A stretch of 64,000 nt of DNA, taken from NCBI GenBank assembly GCA_934047225.1, contig OW204009.1, positions 16,876,898 through 16,940,897 of the forward strand, read 5' to 3'. Each line of letters opens with the position of its first letter. Position 1 is the stretch's first letter. The position numbers and the translations under genes are program-made. The notes under the pieces are model-generated. The model did not search any database. It was not told the DNA's origin and worked only from the letters and a program-made list of their open reading frames with translations. Of the stretch, positions 37,301 to 45,755 are shown one piece after another. This stretch comes from Ypsolopha sequella (lineage: Eukaryota > Arthropoda > Insecta > Lepidoptera > Ypsolophidae).

Positions 37301-40300
37301 CATAGGTCAGCAGCCTTGGGTAAGCACAACACGATTTTCCAAGCGGAATGCGTAGGAATTATCCTGGCCACAAGCGCGGTGCTCAGAAGGGAAGTTAAAG
37401 GCCTCAACATTCGTATACTTTCTGACAGCACGGCGGTACTACGAGCCCTAAGCAAGACTATTGTTAACTCTGGGCTAATACTACAGTGTCTAAATCAACT
37501 GGAAGAGGTAAGTCGACACAATAAAGTCACCCTCCAGTGGATAAAAGGACACAGCGGATCGCTGGGCAATGACGCGGCAGATGAACTGGCAAAGGAAGGT
37601 GCAAAAATGGAACCGGTAGGTGCTGAGCCACTGGTTCCCTTGCCCTTTAACCAGATACGAACCTGGCTGCGTGAGAGAACCAGCTCTCAACATGCTGAGC
37701 GATGGGCAAGTATGGCAACTTGTAGACAGACGAAAGCGGTTCTACCAACCGTGGACCGTCGCCTGACAAAGAAACTACTTCGTCTCAATAGGCTGAACCT
37801 TCGCATGATGGTAGGGCTAATTACGGGACATTGTAACCTCAACAGACATTTCTATAATATAGGTCTGACGGACAGTCCTCTATGCAGAGCTTGTATGGAG
37901 ACCGAAGAAACGCCGACCCACGTGACGATAGACTGCGTAGGCGTCAGCACACAACGGGCTAAGATCCTCGGTGAACCGGGGACGCTTCGCCAATCCTGTG
38001 GCGACCTAGGCCGCCTCTTGGGATTCTGGCGAGAGCTGGGATAGCCGGCTCCACACTTTCCACGCACAAAGGTCCAAGTAAGAGACTAGGTGCGGAAACC
38101 GAGCCCACCAAGAAGAAGAAGAAGAAGAAGAAGACACCCGACCGGTTTCGCGTATAAGCATTTTATTTTATTATTTGATTAAAAATAGATATTATGTAAT
38201 TTTTTGTTATATTTCTTGTGTGTTGTCACTTGTTACGGTTTTTATTACAATAAAGATCTATTATAAAAAATCAAAAAGCTAGAAAGAGACAAAATTCGCG
38301 GGAAAGAGTGAGATGGCGCTCTACACACCTTGGTGTGCGCGTATCACTCACACGAACGCCAACATCGCGAAAAAAAATATGCAATTCGATTCCTTGGATT
38401 GTGACAATGATGAACGACATAAACAATATGGGTTTGTAAAATGATCGCTTAATAATTAAAGAATGAAATTATGTAATCAAAACATCAACGGTGTTACTAC
38501 AAAACGGTGTTTAACTTTAGACAGTGTTTAAATCTGTTGTTGTCGCCTTTTCTTTCATATTGTAAAAAGTGACAGCAACAGATTTAAACACTGTCTAAAG
38601 TAAAACATCGTTTAAACACCCTTTTGTAGTAACACAGCAAAATGTTCCGCGTTTCAGAAACGTCAGATCTTGCTTTGCTTGTGCATGTTTTATCCGGGAG
38701 GGCGGGCGGTGCTTGAGTCTGCATTTTGAATAGCATGGTAAGAGTGTTTAGCGGAATATTGCAAATTATTAATATATCCACAAATTCATAACAATTATAT
38801 TTTCAACGCGGGTGGAGCCAACACCTACTGTCAGTGTACATTCCAATACCTACTGTCATGTCAGTGTACATTCTGTACAGGCCTGACAACTCAAATGTGA
38901 CGTCATCACTAGTGGTACAAGGAAAACTATTTCTTTAGTACTGATATTTGGATTATTTATAGGAAGTTTTAATTAGAGAAGGTTTTGGTCGAGCCGCGGG
39001 CAGGGCACATCTAGTGTATAATAAGTTTCACCCAGTGCCGACATTCACAACCATCAACATTATAAAGTTCTTGGAACATAGTGATAAAATGTTGTCTTCC
39101 ATATGGTTATATTTTCATTTTATTTTTCAATCCGGATTTTTATCTGGGATATTATGTTACTATATCAGGCACAACTATAGTTAAAAATTACGAAATTTGT
39201 AACAAAGTTCCGTGGTTGCGTCAGCCGCCTTTTTGGTTTTAAATAGGAATTGTTTTTGCTCAATAACTCCGTTGTTTTCAACTTTTCTACAAAAATTATA
39301 AGGACTAGAGCTGTTGTAAATATTTATTTAAATTACAATTACTGATGCATTGCGATAATTTCATAATGTCAAAGCTTTCAAAACGTTATTTACAGTAAAA
39401 TAACGGGATTAGAAATCTTGATCAACAACAAACACTTTTCTGTTACTTTTCGTGTCGGAATTACAACATTTTCTACCTGAACAAGTTAGTTTAGCAACCG
39501 CTTTGTTCTTTCCGTTTGTTTCTTCCATACAATTATTACAACTTGTCTAAACATGGCACCTCATGTACCAGAGCAGCGCGCCCCAGTTGAACGTGGCGCC
39601 TACAGACAATGCGGGTAGTTACTAGGGCTTGAATATCGGACCATTTTTCAATTCCGGAATTGGGTTTCGATATTGAGCATTTCAATTCCGGAATTCCGGA
39701 GTTCCGGAGTTACTACCCAATTTTTTGAAAAAAGTTTGATATGCAAAAAAAATTATTTATGGATGGTTTTCCGACGGCTAATTGAGTTACTTCATTGGAT
39801 CGAGGTATTTTCTCGAGGTATCGTACGTAGTACCTTTTTTAGAAACTATTAATATGTGCTAAATTTGATGCCAGTCCATCTATGGTCGGAGCGGAGCGTG
39901 ATTAAGTAAAAAACATCTAAACTTTCGCATTTATTATATTACAAGCTCTCCGCTCGCTGGGCTTACGCGCAGCTTAATGACTTGTATTGTGTTGTGAAAA
40001 TGAGGTATTTTCCCGTGATAAAATGTATCCTATATCCGTCTATCTATATCTCTCTCTAGGATACCTACCATCTATCGTTCTGCCAAATTATATCAAAATT
40101 TAGGCGTGAAAAGATAAAAAAACAGACCGAAAGACAGTTACTTTTGGATTTGTAGTATTAATTTGTATGTATAGATAAATAAATAATATATTATGCATAC
40201 AGTGGGATCTAAATCGCGCCTCAAGCCGTTTATTTTTTTTTTTATTCAATATCGAAATATCGGAATTGGTCTCACGAATACCGGTATTACAAACGATATT

Positions 40301-43300
40301 GAAATCGTTCGGAATTCCGGTATTTCGTCAATTCCGGGATTCCGGAGCTCAAGCCCTAGTAGTTACCTGGTGCGCATATATCGTGTCATATAGCACGGTC
40401 CACGCGCACGCGCCGAGGTAGAGCGGCGCACACGCGAGCGCGCCGTGCCCTGTCACCGCGCTGTAGCCGAGCAACGCGCCCCAGTTGAACGTGGCGCCTA
40501 CAGACAGTGCGGGTAGTTACCTGGTGCGCATATATCGTGTCATATAGCACGGTCCACGCGCACGCGCCGAGGTAGAGCGGCGCACACGCGAGCGCGCCGT
40601 GCCCTGTCACCGCGCTGTAGCCGAGCAACGCGCCCCAGTTGAACGTGGCGCCCAGGAACAGTTGCGGGTAGTTCGTGAACCGCTTGGCGAGCGGGTATGT
40701 GATCACGAGAGCTGGAAAAGATGTGTGTTATGTTATGACAAGTTTGGAAGAATGAGGCAAATTCAAATTCAAATAGTTTATTTTGCAAAGTAGGTATATA
40801 TAATACACTTTTTACAAGTAAAATTTAATCTAATAAAAATATATGTAATAAAATAATAAATGTACATGAACGAGATTAAAGGTTTATTTAATTAATGTAG
40901 CAATATATATACGATTAAAATGATAGGTAAAATATATATTATACAAGGTGAAATCCAATCAACTGCCCGAACCCATACCGGAGACCCGGCCAGGGACCAG
41001 GAACAAGGTTCAATGATCACCAACCGAGCCCCCAGCACGAATCCAGGCGGCCGACCAAATCACATCCTATATACTACATACTAATAGGTTACATATATAA
41101 ATACACGCCTACCTCCACCCATTCGATTAGTCTTGCTAAGAAGAAGGGCAAGAAACTTAACAAGATCATGTCTTTTTTTTACATAAAACTTATACTATAC
41201 AAATGACTTATATCTACTTTAAATAAGGGATAAGAAAATACAAGACAGCAGGAATTGAAAAAAAGAAAAAGATATATATCTTTGTCTACTTGTCTCATTG
41301 CTGCCATCAATGTGGTTTGTTTGACAATAATTGATGTGTTATTTTATTTTTATGTTGGTCACGTCATTTAATTGAAAGCTGGTAGCTCAGTCGATAGAGG
41401 AATCTTAATCTTGAGACCAGAGTTCGAATCCTGCCTGTTGAGAATCCCATGAGAGGACCACTTGCTGAACAGTGAAGGAAAACAATGAGGTAAACCTAGA
41501 AAGTGTGTATTTATTGGCAATAAGGCTGAAGATCACGTGGGGACATTAAATTCCTAATTTAATTAGGAAGTTGTACCAGTGTTGACTGTTTCAGTGACAA
41601 TAGACAATCAGAATCACTTTTGGCATAACTTTCGACTTTTCTTTTAAATAAGCAATGGTTAATCCTCACCCATACTGCTGGCGCCCAGCGCCACACTGTA
41701 CCAGTTAAGTTGCAGCAACACTGCCAGCCCAGCGCTCAATTGAGCCGCCAGGAACACTATGGCCTTCTTCTCCGTTATGGCCCCGGAGACCAGAGGCCGG
41801 TCTTTCGTTCTCTCAACCTGGAATTATAGAATGCTGTGATAAGACTGTTGTAGAGATTGTAGGAGTTCTATCCATATAGATAGGATTTTCATGAAAAATT
41901 TATTTGGTAACAGCATGAATTGGTAACTTTACTAAACAGTTTGTTTAACTGTCTCCGTTATCTAGATAGTGGTTCAACGTCACCACCACTAACCTGGAAG
42001 TCGATTACGTATTTCGAAAGATACATAAAGCTGGGGAACTTTTTTTGTGCCGGAATTACAGTAATAGGGCTCACTCACCACGCATCACGCTGGAACATAA
42101 TAATCGTTGGTAAAATATGGGTGTACAAGTGGGGATTACAACTTTTATTTCACAGTCCACACATGGAAACACCTCCGATATCTCCTCAGGGATTCGTGTT
42201 GTAACAATTCATATTTTTTATTATAACATGCCAAAATTTTCCCGATCTATGGAAAATGTTTTCTTTTAATTTTTGGGCAGGATGTCTGTTTAAAACTTTT
42301 GACACAACAAAACTTACTCTAGCATCAATGTCTCTGTCCCAGAGGTCATTGATAGTGCAACCTGCAGACCTCATAAGCACCGCCCCGGTTAGAAATAGGA
42401 GCAGTTTATTTGAGACCTCAGACAGTGGCACTCCTGTCTCGATGGCTCCCAGAGCAATAGACCATGAGCAAGGCCAGTACAGGAGCCAAATACCTGCAAT
42501 AGTAGTCAAACATTGTAGATAAATTGTTATATTTCCAAATACTCGTTTCCGTAATAGTTGTGCTTATGGCAACTCCTTCAATATCAAATCAATCAGACTG
42601 TGGAATGCTCTAGAGCACAGCAATTACAACTTATATCCTAACAGTTCCTTTAATAAAAAGATGAAAGAACATTACTTGTCACTATCTGAATATCTATATA
42701 TATTCAAATTTATGTATTCTATTTGTATTTACGTATTCTATTTGTATAGATATCTTTAAAATTTTTATAGGTTGTATTTTTATTATTTTATTAATATTTT
42801 TCCTTTAAATTTGTACAGGTACCTAAAACTTTTTTTTGCATGTGTATGATTACTCTGGCTTAAATGTTGAAATCTCTTTTTAGAGATAACCGCCCCTATG
42901 TCCATATAATTCCATTGTTAATATAATCTGTTTCCGTGTTTCTGTATGTGCAATAAAGAATAACTAACAATATTCTATTCATTATTAACCTGAATAGACA
43001 AGCATGTACAAAACGTCCCTTTATTTCACTCCTTCTAATTCTAAACTTAATTTTTTTTTAGCATTTGACCGAAATTTTCTTCAACTGAAAGGAGGGAAAC
43101 AGTAACTAGTTTAGCTAACCAAATCGTAACAAAATGTAGAGGAGGGCAAAGATTCTAGCTACTGCAGAGGGGCGATTGACAAAACTAGCTGGGGTACTTA
43201 GTGCATGCAATATTTCCCTTCCCTATCATAATTCTTTTATATATTCCCTTCCTTTGTTATACGCATTGGACATATTAGGTCTATAATGTATATTATGTGT

Positions 43301-43943
43301 GTGAAGAAGTAAATAAATACATAAATAATAATAATTATGTAATGAATTTTTTGTTGTTGCTCAAACATAAAGAAGCTATTTTCGTCCTTGTGAAATTCAT
43401 AGAATTAAATGAGATAAGGTTATAAGAGTTGTTTATGTGTTCCGTTGCCTTATCTGTGCTGTGTTTGTTTCGGTCGTTTTACGTGTTCATTTTCTTCTTT
43501 TTAACTTAAATGTGATTTGCTGACTACCTGATATTGGCAGAAAATGGTGGCAACAAGAGCCAATGGCCAAATAAGAAAAAAAATTGCTTTAAATATTAAA
43601 CTAATAACCAGAAATAAACAAACTCACCGATAGGTTTATTTAATCGCATTAAATTGATATATGGATCAATTTGCTGTCTCCATTCTACAACTTTATCCCT
43701 TAATCTACTCTCACTTAGTCTTTGATCTGGTATCACCGGCTGAAGTTTTTCTATCACAATCTTTGGGGTTGACGTTTCTATAACAACTTTTTGTCGGCGC
43801 TGATCACTTTGGGTTGAGTGCTGTCTCAATATCCTAATGGGTTTGACCCGTAAAAGTTCTAATTGTTTGTAAGCTCTTAAAATATTACTTTTTGCGTACA
43901 CCTGCCCGCATATGCAGTAATGCATTGTTCGCAATGACTGCAT
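28377..43943 (-). CDS. Coq2: COQ2, 4-hydroxybenzoate polyprenyltransferase, mitochondrial (6 coding exons, 402 aa)
   Basis: UbiA-family inner-membrane enzyme that attaches the polyprenyl tail to 4-hydroxybenzoate in ubiquinone synthesis. Exons: 43628-43943, 42318-42493, 41670-41817, 40521-40711, 30795-30983, 28377-28565 (stop 28377-28379). All junctions are GT/AG with matching phases. Seen: [20 protein letters not shown] across exons 1/2; first Asp-rich motif NDLWDRDID (about residues 154-162); [17 protein letters not shown]; second Asp-rich motif D271-TIYAHQ-DKVDD282, split by intron 5; [13 protein letters not shown]-terminal [18 protein letters not shown]. Hydrophobic segments fit a multi-pass membrane protein, and the first 80 residues are basic as in a mitochondrial presequence. 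The start ATG is the first in frame; the N-terminus is the least certain part, because a separate basic 70-aa frame overlaps just upstream (44097-43885). Intron 5, about 9.5 kb, carries an antisense LINE. Confidence 0.96.
28641..28843. mobile_element. 203-bp foldback MITE in COQ2 intron 6-5 region
   Basis: CTTTAGAGGCCGCCGGAGCA at the left, TGCTCCGCCGGCCTCTTAAG at the right; arms of about 75 bp including TTCATACAAACGAAATAC and TTTGTAAATCATAGAT. Lies between COQ2 exons 5 and 6. Confidence 0.8.
28938..29372. repeat. Minisatellite, 72-bp unit
   Basis: ATAACCAGCTACAATTTTTA and ATAACCGGCTACAATTTTAC alternate; the full unit repeats at 29054, 29126 and 29198, with partial units on both sides. A 96-aa frame through it is only a product of the repeat. 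Confidence 0.9.
29560..30670. other. COQ2 intron, unresolved transposon debris
   Basis: Starts near CAGTGGCGTATTAAG and holds GCCCTGGGCCATGGCCC at 30550-30570, wording typical of hAT ends in insects, but I cannot find a matching pair of ends or target duplication. No gene. Confidence 0.4.
31020..31150 (+). repeat. Dispersed repeat fragment
   Basis: CTCCCAGACGGGGTAGGCAG and CATCTGCTACGATCC match the sequence split by the hAT at 26531-28081. Lies 30 bp from COQ2 exon 5 acceptor at 30983. Confidence 0.55.
31230..31436 (-). mobile_element. tRNA-derived SINE
   Basis: Minus-strand head has A-box-like GGTAGCTCAGTGGTAGG and B-box-like GGTTCGATTCCC, followed by a SINE body with CTTGCTGAACGGTGAATTAA, a phrase also present in the SINE at 41374-41590. 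Not a functional tRNA: the stems do not pair properly. Confidence 0.7.
32758..34446 (+). CDS. LINE ORF1 protein (562 aa)
   Basis: First ORF of the retrotransposon, expected to bind its RNA. The N-terminal half is low-complexity, rich in Q, K, R, G and P, with basic clusters such as [16 protein letters not shown] (about residue 85-100) and AKRRRQDR (about 235), consistent with RNA binding and nuclear entry. The C-terminal half (about 280-475) is a folded-looking domain beginning [16 protein letters not shown] and containing [15 protein letters not shown] and [14 protein letters not shown]; it recalls the DUF4780-type domain, by memory only. I see no CCHC knuckles, which is unlike ORF1 of R1 or jockey. 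The start is the first ATG after a long 5' UTR, preceded by AAAAAA. Its 3' end overlaps the longest ORF2 frame. Confidence 0.85.
   Translation: MENGKDNKTDSGASKPPSKALDLSALAEAIQPQSFVSSWQMVSNKNKKTKQPKGKQRGNVVAGGQQQQGSVSQQGNQPVQQSGRNNRRNRWRRAKRDREATDRNKTQQTRDASATPADLTPGTSALMAPPRGSTQQAQASADFSSRDNKPKAGLAGSGRPGGGTGKPKPFSEKAAQSQGKMQGFPGPTSTASSHGEANKAMPAREVGRKGQKGKPVFHKARDGAPGGGHETAPGRPNEPRLAKRRRQDRLDDTVSPRSDAKRVRVDQGKDSASSYAEAMQSHLCVAVRISPSHDLSEEAARQLQTELLTKVGEICSEAASSNITEVPSFRGRPSWNAGVLKLWCEDDGSLAWLKRTVATLKPPYPGTSYEVVSLKELTPKVKCGLFIPEVTDKTPSEIQTWLAMQNKKWLKVDSWSMYNMEVHTAPAERPGIFLSLGIPRSEIPALMARDRRVTFGLGSVYVRFFGPRGLQDTAPEESSAPVATEADPIPDPSKGSEEPVRQTTTVAAQQGEVPTEGSSGRMEVELQPSEGHRQEEDVADRETDGDSVDFEVRLSSPRLSSD
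34289..38044 (+). CDS. LINE ORF2 polyprotein: APE endonuclease, reverse transcriptase, RNase H, C-terminal knuckle (1251 aa as longest frame)
   Basis: Polymerase that nicks target DNA and copies the element RNA onto it. Endonuclease, about residues 53-275: [26 protein letters not shown] and SFSDHRRI carry the expected N, E, D/N and SDH positions. Reverse transcriptase, about 480-770: [41 protein letters not shown] (about 628), [23 protein letters not shown] (about 717) and VKYLGMILD. RNase H, about 978-1105: [23 protein letters not shown] and [20 protein letters not shown], i.e. the D-E-D-D set. A CCHC-like knuckle, [18 protein letters not shown], is near 1199. It lies one frame forward of ORF1 and overlaps it by 158 nt; true translation may begin near the ORF1 stop (34444) by reinitiation, so the first 50 residues are doubtful. 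No stops or frameshifts. Confidence 0.93.
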   Translation: MRCRRRGAVAGWKWNCNPLKDIAKKKTLRIGRRTGTQWISKFDYPLPASPPTNVIQTNLQHKQVAVATLRRVLEVNKQTIALIQEPWIRADRICGLGNIGGKLYLNTSVQSPRTCIYVPRHLNAVPLTQFCSRDLTTIRLEVQACGGDRATVVLASAYLPGDEEVPTRELVDLIQHCEQSGLDLIVSADSNCHHPIWGSETPNKRGEDLVSYLFSTNLTVLNKGSKPTFVTSRFQTIVDITLATETAAKLVTEWHVSEEPSFSDHRRICYKLGVHAERPLPRRNPRKTNIARYKGLLKEELRKMNFQDMRTSASNIEANVKILTKSINTCYQKACPLVTQSSENSKCHWWGPELERLRHKSRRLFNRAMNTRNEADWDEYRQAQSFYKKRIRIRRCESWRRFCENIESNNEAARVRKVLSKDQDRNLGSLKKQDNTYTNTDNETCEVLLQTHFPGCSISDECNWEETTSRIPNEQDWKTAGTVVDIDKTTWAVNSFLPFKSAGLDGIFPALLRWGIEYLAEPLADILKACLAHSYIPYDWREVKVIFLPKPGRSDYTEAKAFRPISLTSFLLKTLERLCDRHIRDGALKKKTLHPNQHAYSSGKSTESALHNVVKRIESALNTKESTLGAFIDIEGAFDKTRFTNINHALLKYDVEPTLRGWIDNMLKLRAVQLSVNGTTRAVVAKGCPQGGVLSPLLWNIVADDLIRRLNERCYHTIGYADDLAILINGKFEGTLCELMQSAFKVVEKWCEEYQLTVNPKKTELVLFTNKRKLANMRLPKLFGTELTISTEVKYLGMILDNKLNWTKHMNNKLKKGTIALWQCKRMMGKKWGLRPNIMLWLYKAVIRPMVSYGAVVWWPRTDAGYVQKELEKFQRHACMLTTSCMRTTASAALETILDVPPLHLFIQQEAAVAAFRLRAAGQWKSDDRAPHTRILELAVSHQPMMDAPCDRIPKKHVFNRQYNVQLFEETADHSNIHEVRIYTDGSKTKVGTGAGAYSAELNIHRSAALGKHNTIFQAECVGIILATSAVLRREVKGLNIRILSDSTAVLRALSKTIVNSGLILQCLNQLEEVSRHNKVTLQWIKGHSGSLGNDAADELAKEGAKMEPVGAEPLVPLPFNQIRTWLRERTSSQHAERWASMATCRQTKAVLPTVDRRLTKKLLRLNRLNLRMMVGLITGHCNLNRHFYNIGLTDSPLCRACMETEETPTHVTIDCVGVSTQRAKILGEPGTLRQSCGDLGRLLGFWRELG
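38491..38635. mobile_element. 145-bp foldback MITE
   Basis: GTGTTACTACAAAACGGTG at the left and TTTTGTAGTAACAC at the right; arms of about 55 bp including TTTAGACAGTGTTTAAATCT. In COQ2 intron 5. The neighbouring 38640-39560 shows no feature I can name. Confidence 0.8.
39560..39622 (-). pseudogene. Third, truncated partial copy of COQ2 exon 5
   Basis: GCGCGCCCCAGTTGAACGTG and GCGCCTACAGACAATGCGGG match the acceptor-side part of the copy at 40367-40497 with a few differences. It is cut off on its other side and separated from that copy by a hAT element. Confidence 0.75.
39623..40358. mobile_element. Non-autonomous hAT transposon (736 bp) inside the COQ2 exon 5 duplication
   Basis: Ends TAGGGCTTGA and TCAAGCCCTA, with a perfect 8-bp target duplication GTAGTTAC (39615-39622, 40359-40366). 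Subterminal regions are rich in TTCCGGAATTCCGG palindromes. No transposase frame. The right-hand duplication overlaps the splice-donor motif of the duplicated exon. Confidence 0.92.
40367..40497 (-). pseudogene. Partial duplicate of COQ2 exon 5 (131 bp, identical to 40521-40651)
   Basis: Repeats the last 131 nt of exon 5 exactly by eye, including the donor GGTAACT (154-bp offset). On its 5' side it has CTGTCTGTAG, usable as a 3' splice site. Joined to exon 4, which ends in phase 1, it would read [11 protein letters not shown] in frame and finish in phase 0 like the true exon. It lacks the first 20 residues of exon 5. Use in transcripts is unknown. Confidence 0.7.
40757..41245 (+). repeat. Dispersed repeat family C, fuller copy
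   Basis: Begins AAATTCAAATAGTTTATTTT and runs through GTACATGAACGAGATTAAAG and GGAGACCCGGCCAGGG to AAGAAGGGCAAGAAACTTAA. Also represented at 14276-14850 and, as fragments, at 50419-50480 and 51518-51600. Likely a LINE 3' region. Confidence 0.7.
41374..41590 (+). mobile_element. tRNA-derived SINE
   Basis: Head GGTAGCTCAGTCGATAGAGG and GAGTTCGAATCCTG resembles Pol III A and B boxes; body has CTTGCTGAACAGTGAAGGAA, then AACCTAGAAAGTG. In COQ2 intron 4. Confidence 0.75.
42060..42210 (+). repeat. SINE fragment
   Basis: AATAGGGCTCACTCACCACG, CACAGTCCACACATGGAAAC and CTCCTCAGGGATTCGTGTTG recur in variant form at 22990-23060, 47340-47440 and 47900-47930. In COQ2 intron 3. Confidence 0.55.
42560..42975 (+). 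mobile_element. CR1-like LINE 3'-end remnant
   Basis: Plus-strand translation [20 protein letters not shown] then [12 protein letters not shown] looks like the C-terminal end of a CR1-type polymerase, followed by an AT-rich 3' UTR and AATAAAG at about 42950. In COQ2 intron 2, antisense to the gene. The rest of the intron (42980-43600) shows nothing nameable. Confidence 0.55.
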
Positions 43944-44770
43944 GTTTGACGTAGACTCGCTTAGGTGCTATAATCTTTGGGCTGGTGTTTAACCTTACTG
44001 ATCTTTTCAGGCTAGTTTGATAATTTATTATAGCATTATCTGGAACAGAATAAAAGAATTTATAGCACACTGTGCGTAAAATGACCGCTTTACGCACGAA
44101 CGTGCGTTAAGTCGGCATTTTCCGCACTTGTGCTATAAAAAATTATACGAAACTCGTGCGAGAAACTTTTTCTCGACTCGTGTGATTGCAGCACTCGCCT
44201 TCGGCTCGTGCCGCAAACTCACACTCGTCAGAATACGTTTCATCGCTCTCGTATCGTAATATACTATTAAGTAATAGAATAGTAACCTATCTTATTTACT
44301 TAATTATTTTTACAAAAATTATAAATTAAGCAAATAAATAAGTGAAGCAATAGAGTTGAGGATATACAAGTCTCCATGCTGTTTCAGAAAACCACAACAG
44401 TTTAAAAACATAGTTTCATTACATAACCTATAAATATTTAATTTTACAATAATATAAAATAAGTGTTACGTAACAAAGTAATAACATGATTTTCAGCAAA
44501 AAATGTGTATTTTCCTGTTGAGAAAAGTCAACGCAAAGAGTCAAACCCAATAACAAGGTCCTTTCGGACATGTCGTAAGGTCCTTTGATACATAAAATAG
44601 GTACATACCTATAGGAAAATACTGACATTTCTTTCAAATAATGTTTTTCAAGCAAAGTTACTATTATTTTTCTTAGAACTATTGGTGATTTTCAATAAAA
44701 ATGTTAAAAAGTTGAAAATTGAAATTAAGCTGTCAGTAAAATATGTCACCACAAACATGAGAACCATTGC

Positions 44771-45553
44771 CAGGGTTGGATTTAGGTTCGTTTGAAAAAG
44801 ATAGCACAAAAGTACAAAAAGGATAGTATTTTGTACAAAATTATAGTACTTTTTATTAATAATGTAACAATAGTTAAAATATTAAAAATCAACCTAAATT
44901 TTTTTTTCTTCTAGGTCTATTATCTCTTGCATATCAGATTCAAGCTGCTGAGAATTTAATCTCTTTTTTTTATGGTCGTGGGTGAGCCAGTTAATAAACT
45001 TGGGGTCCTTTTCCTAATCCGGCCTATACTTTTGTTGACGATGTTTCTGTTTCTCTACCATATTATCGCCTCTACTCATACGTTTCTTCTTTGGCGTGGA
45101 TACTCCCGGTCTGTCGTCATTTTCATGACCATCACTGCCACTTTCCATAATAATTGAGCACTATAGACGGTTTATTTTGCACAAAAACTAGGTAGGTATT
45201 CTTTTAATTTCGAATGACAATGAAATGAATTCAGTTACACCTTTGACTAACTAAAGCAAAAGATTTCACTCGCATATTACTTCAATGCACACTCGTACAA
45301 ACAGAATAATAAGTAAGTCACAGTATTATAAACTCTATTCATTATGGAATAAAGCGCAATTTGCAAAAATAATGTATTAACAAGTGGAGTATCGAAAGAA
45401 AAGGTCACGGGAATTCCCGACTAAAAGACAATTATAGACTCTGTTGTGAAATTATAGTATTTTGTTGTACTATCCTTAGATGTGGATAGTATATAGTACG
45501 ATGCATGAAACTATAGTATAAATACTATAATTATAGTACGAAATCCAACCCTG
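44771..45553. mobile_element. Non-autonomous hAT transposon (783 bp)
   Basis: Perfect 13-bp inverted ends CAGGGTTGGATTT / AAATCCAACCCTG; flanking 8-mers ACCATTGC (44763-44770) and ACCACTGC (45554-45561) differ by one base. Subterminal repeats of the TATAGTA type. No transposase frame. Confidence 0.88.
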
Positions 45554-45680
45554 ACCACTGCTCAGTGGTGACACTGACATTACCACCTCCTTCCTTTATG
45601 TCAGTGAGCATAAATTATAGAGGGAAACAAAATACTTGTATTAGAGCACTAAAAGCATAGGTATTATCATCCACCATTTT

Positions 45681-45722
45681 TAACCGACTTCAAAAAGGAG
45701 GCGGTTCTCAATTCGACTGTAT

Positions 45723-45755
<33 letters not shown>

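Larger units (their letters stand above)
31649..38133 (+). mobile_element. Complete non-LTR retrotransposon (LINE, LOA/I-like with RNase H), 6485 bp
   Basis: Flanked by a 13-bp target duplication ACACCCGACCGGT (31636-31648 and 38134-38146). It has a 5' UTR of about 1.1 kb, ORF1, ORF2, a short 3' UTR and an (AAG)n tail at about 38109-38133. Both reading frames are open end to end and all catalytic motifs are present, so the insertion looks young and possibly autonomous. It lies in COQ2 intron 5 in antisense orientation. Clade assignment (LOA/I-like) rests on the RNase H domain and ORF layout and is inference. Confidence 0.93.

Noticed and set aside
40386..40788. Frames of 82-106 aa reading Arg-rich tails after COQ2 exon 5
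   Set aside because: They run past the exon 5 donor into the duplicate copy in a shifted frame; the Arg-rich part is not a real protein.
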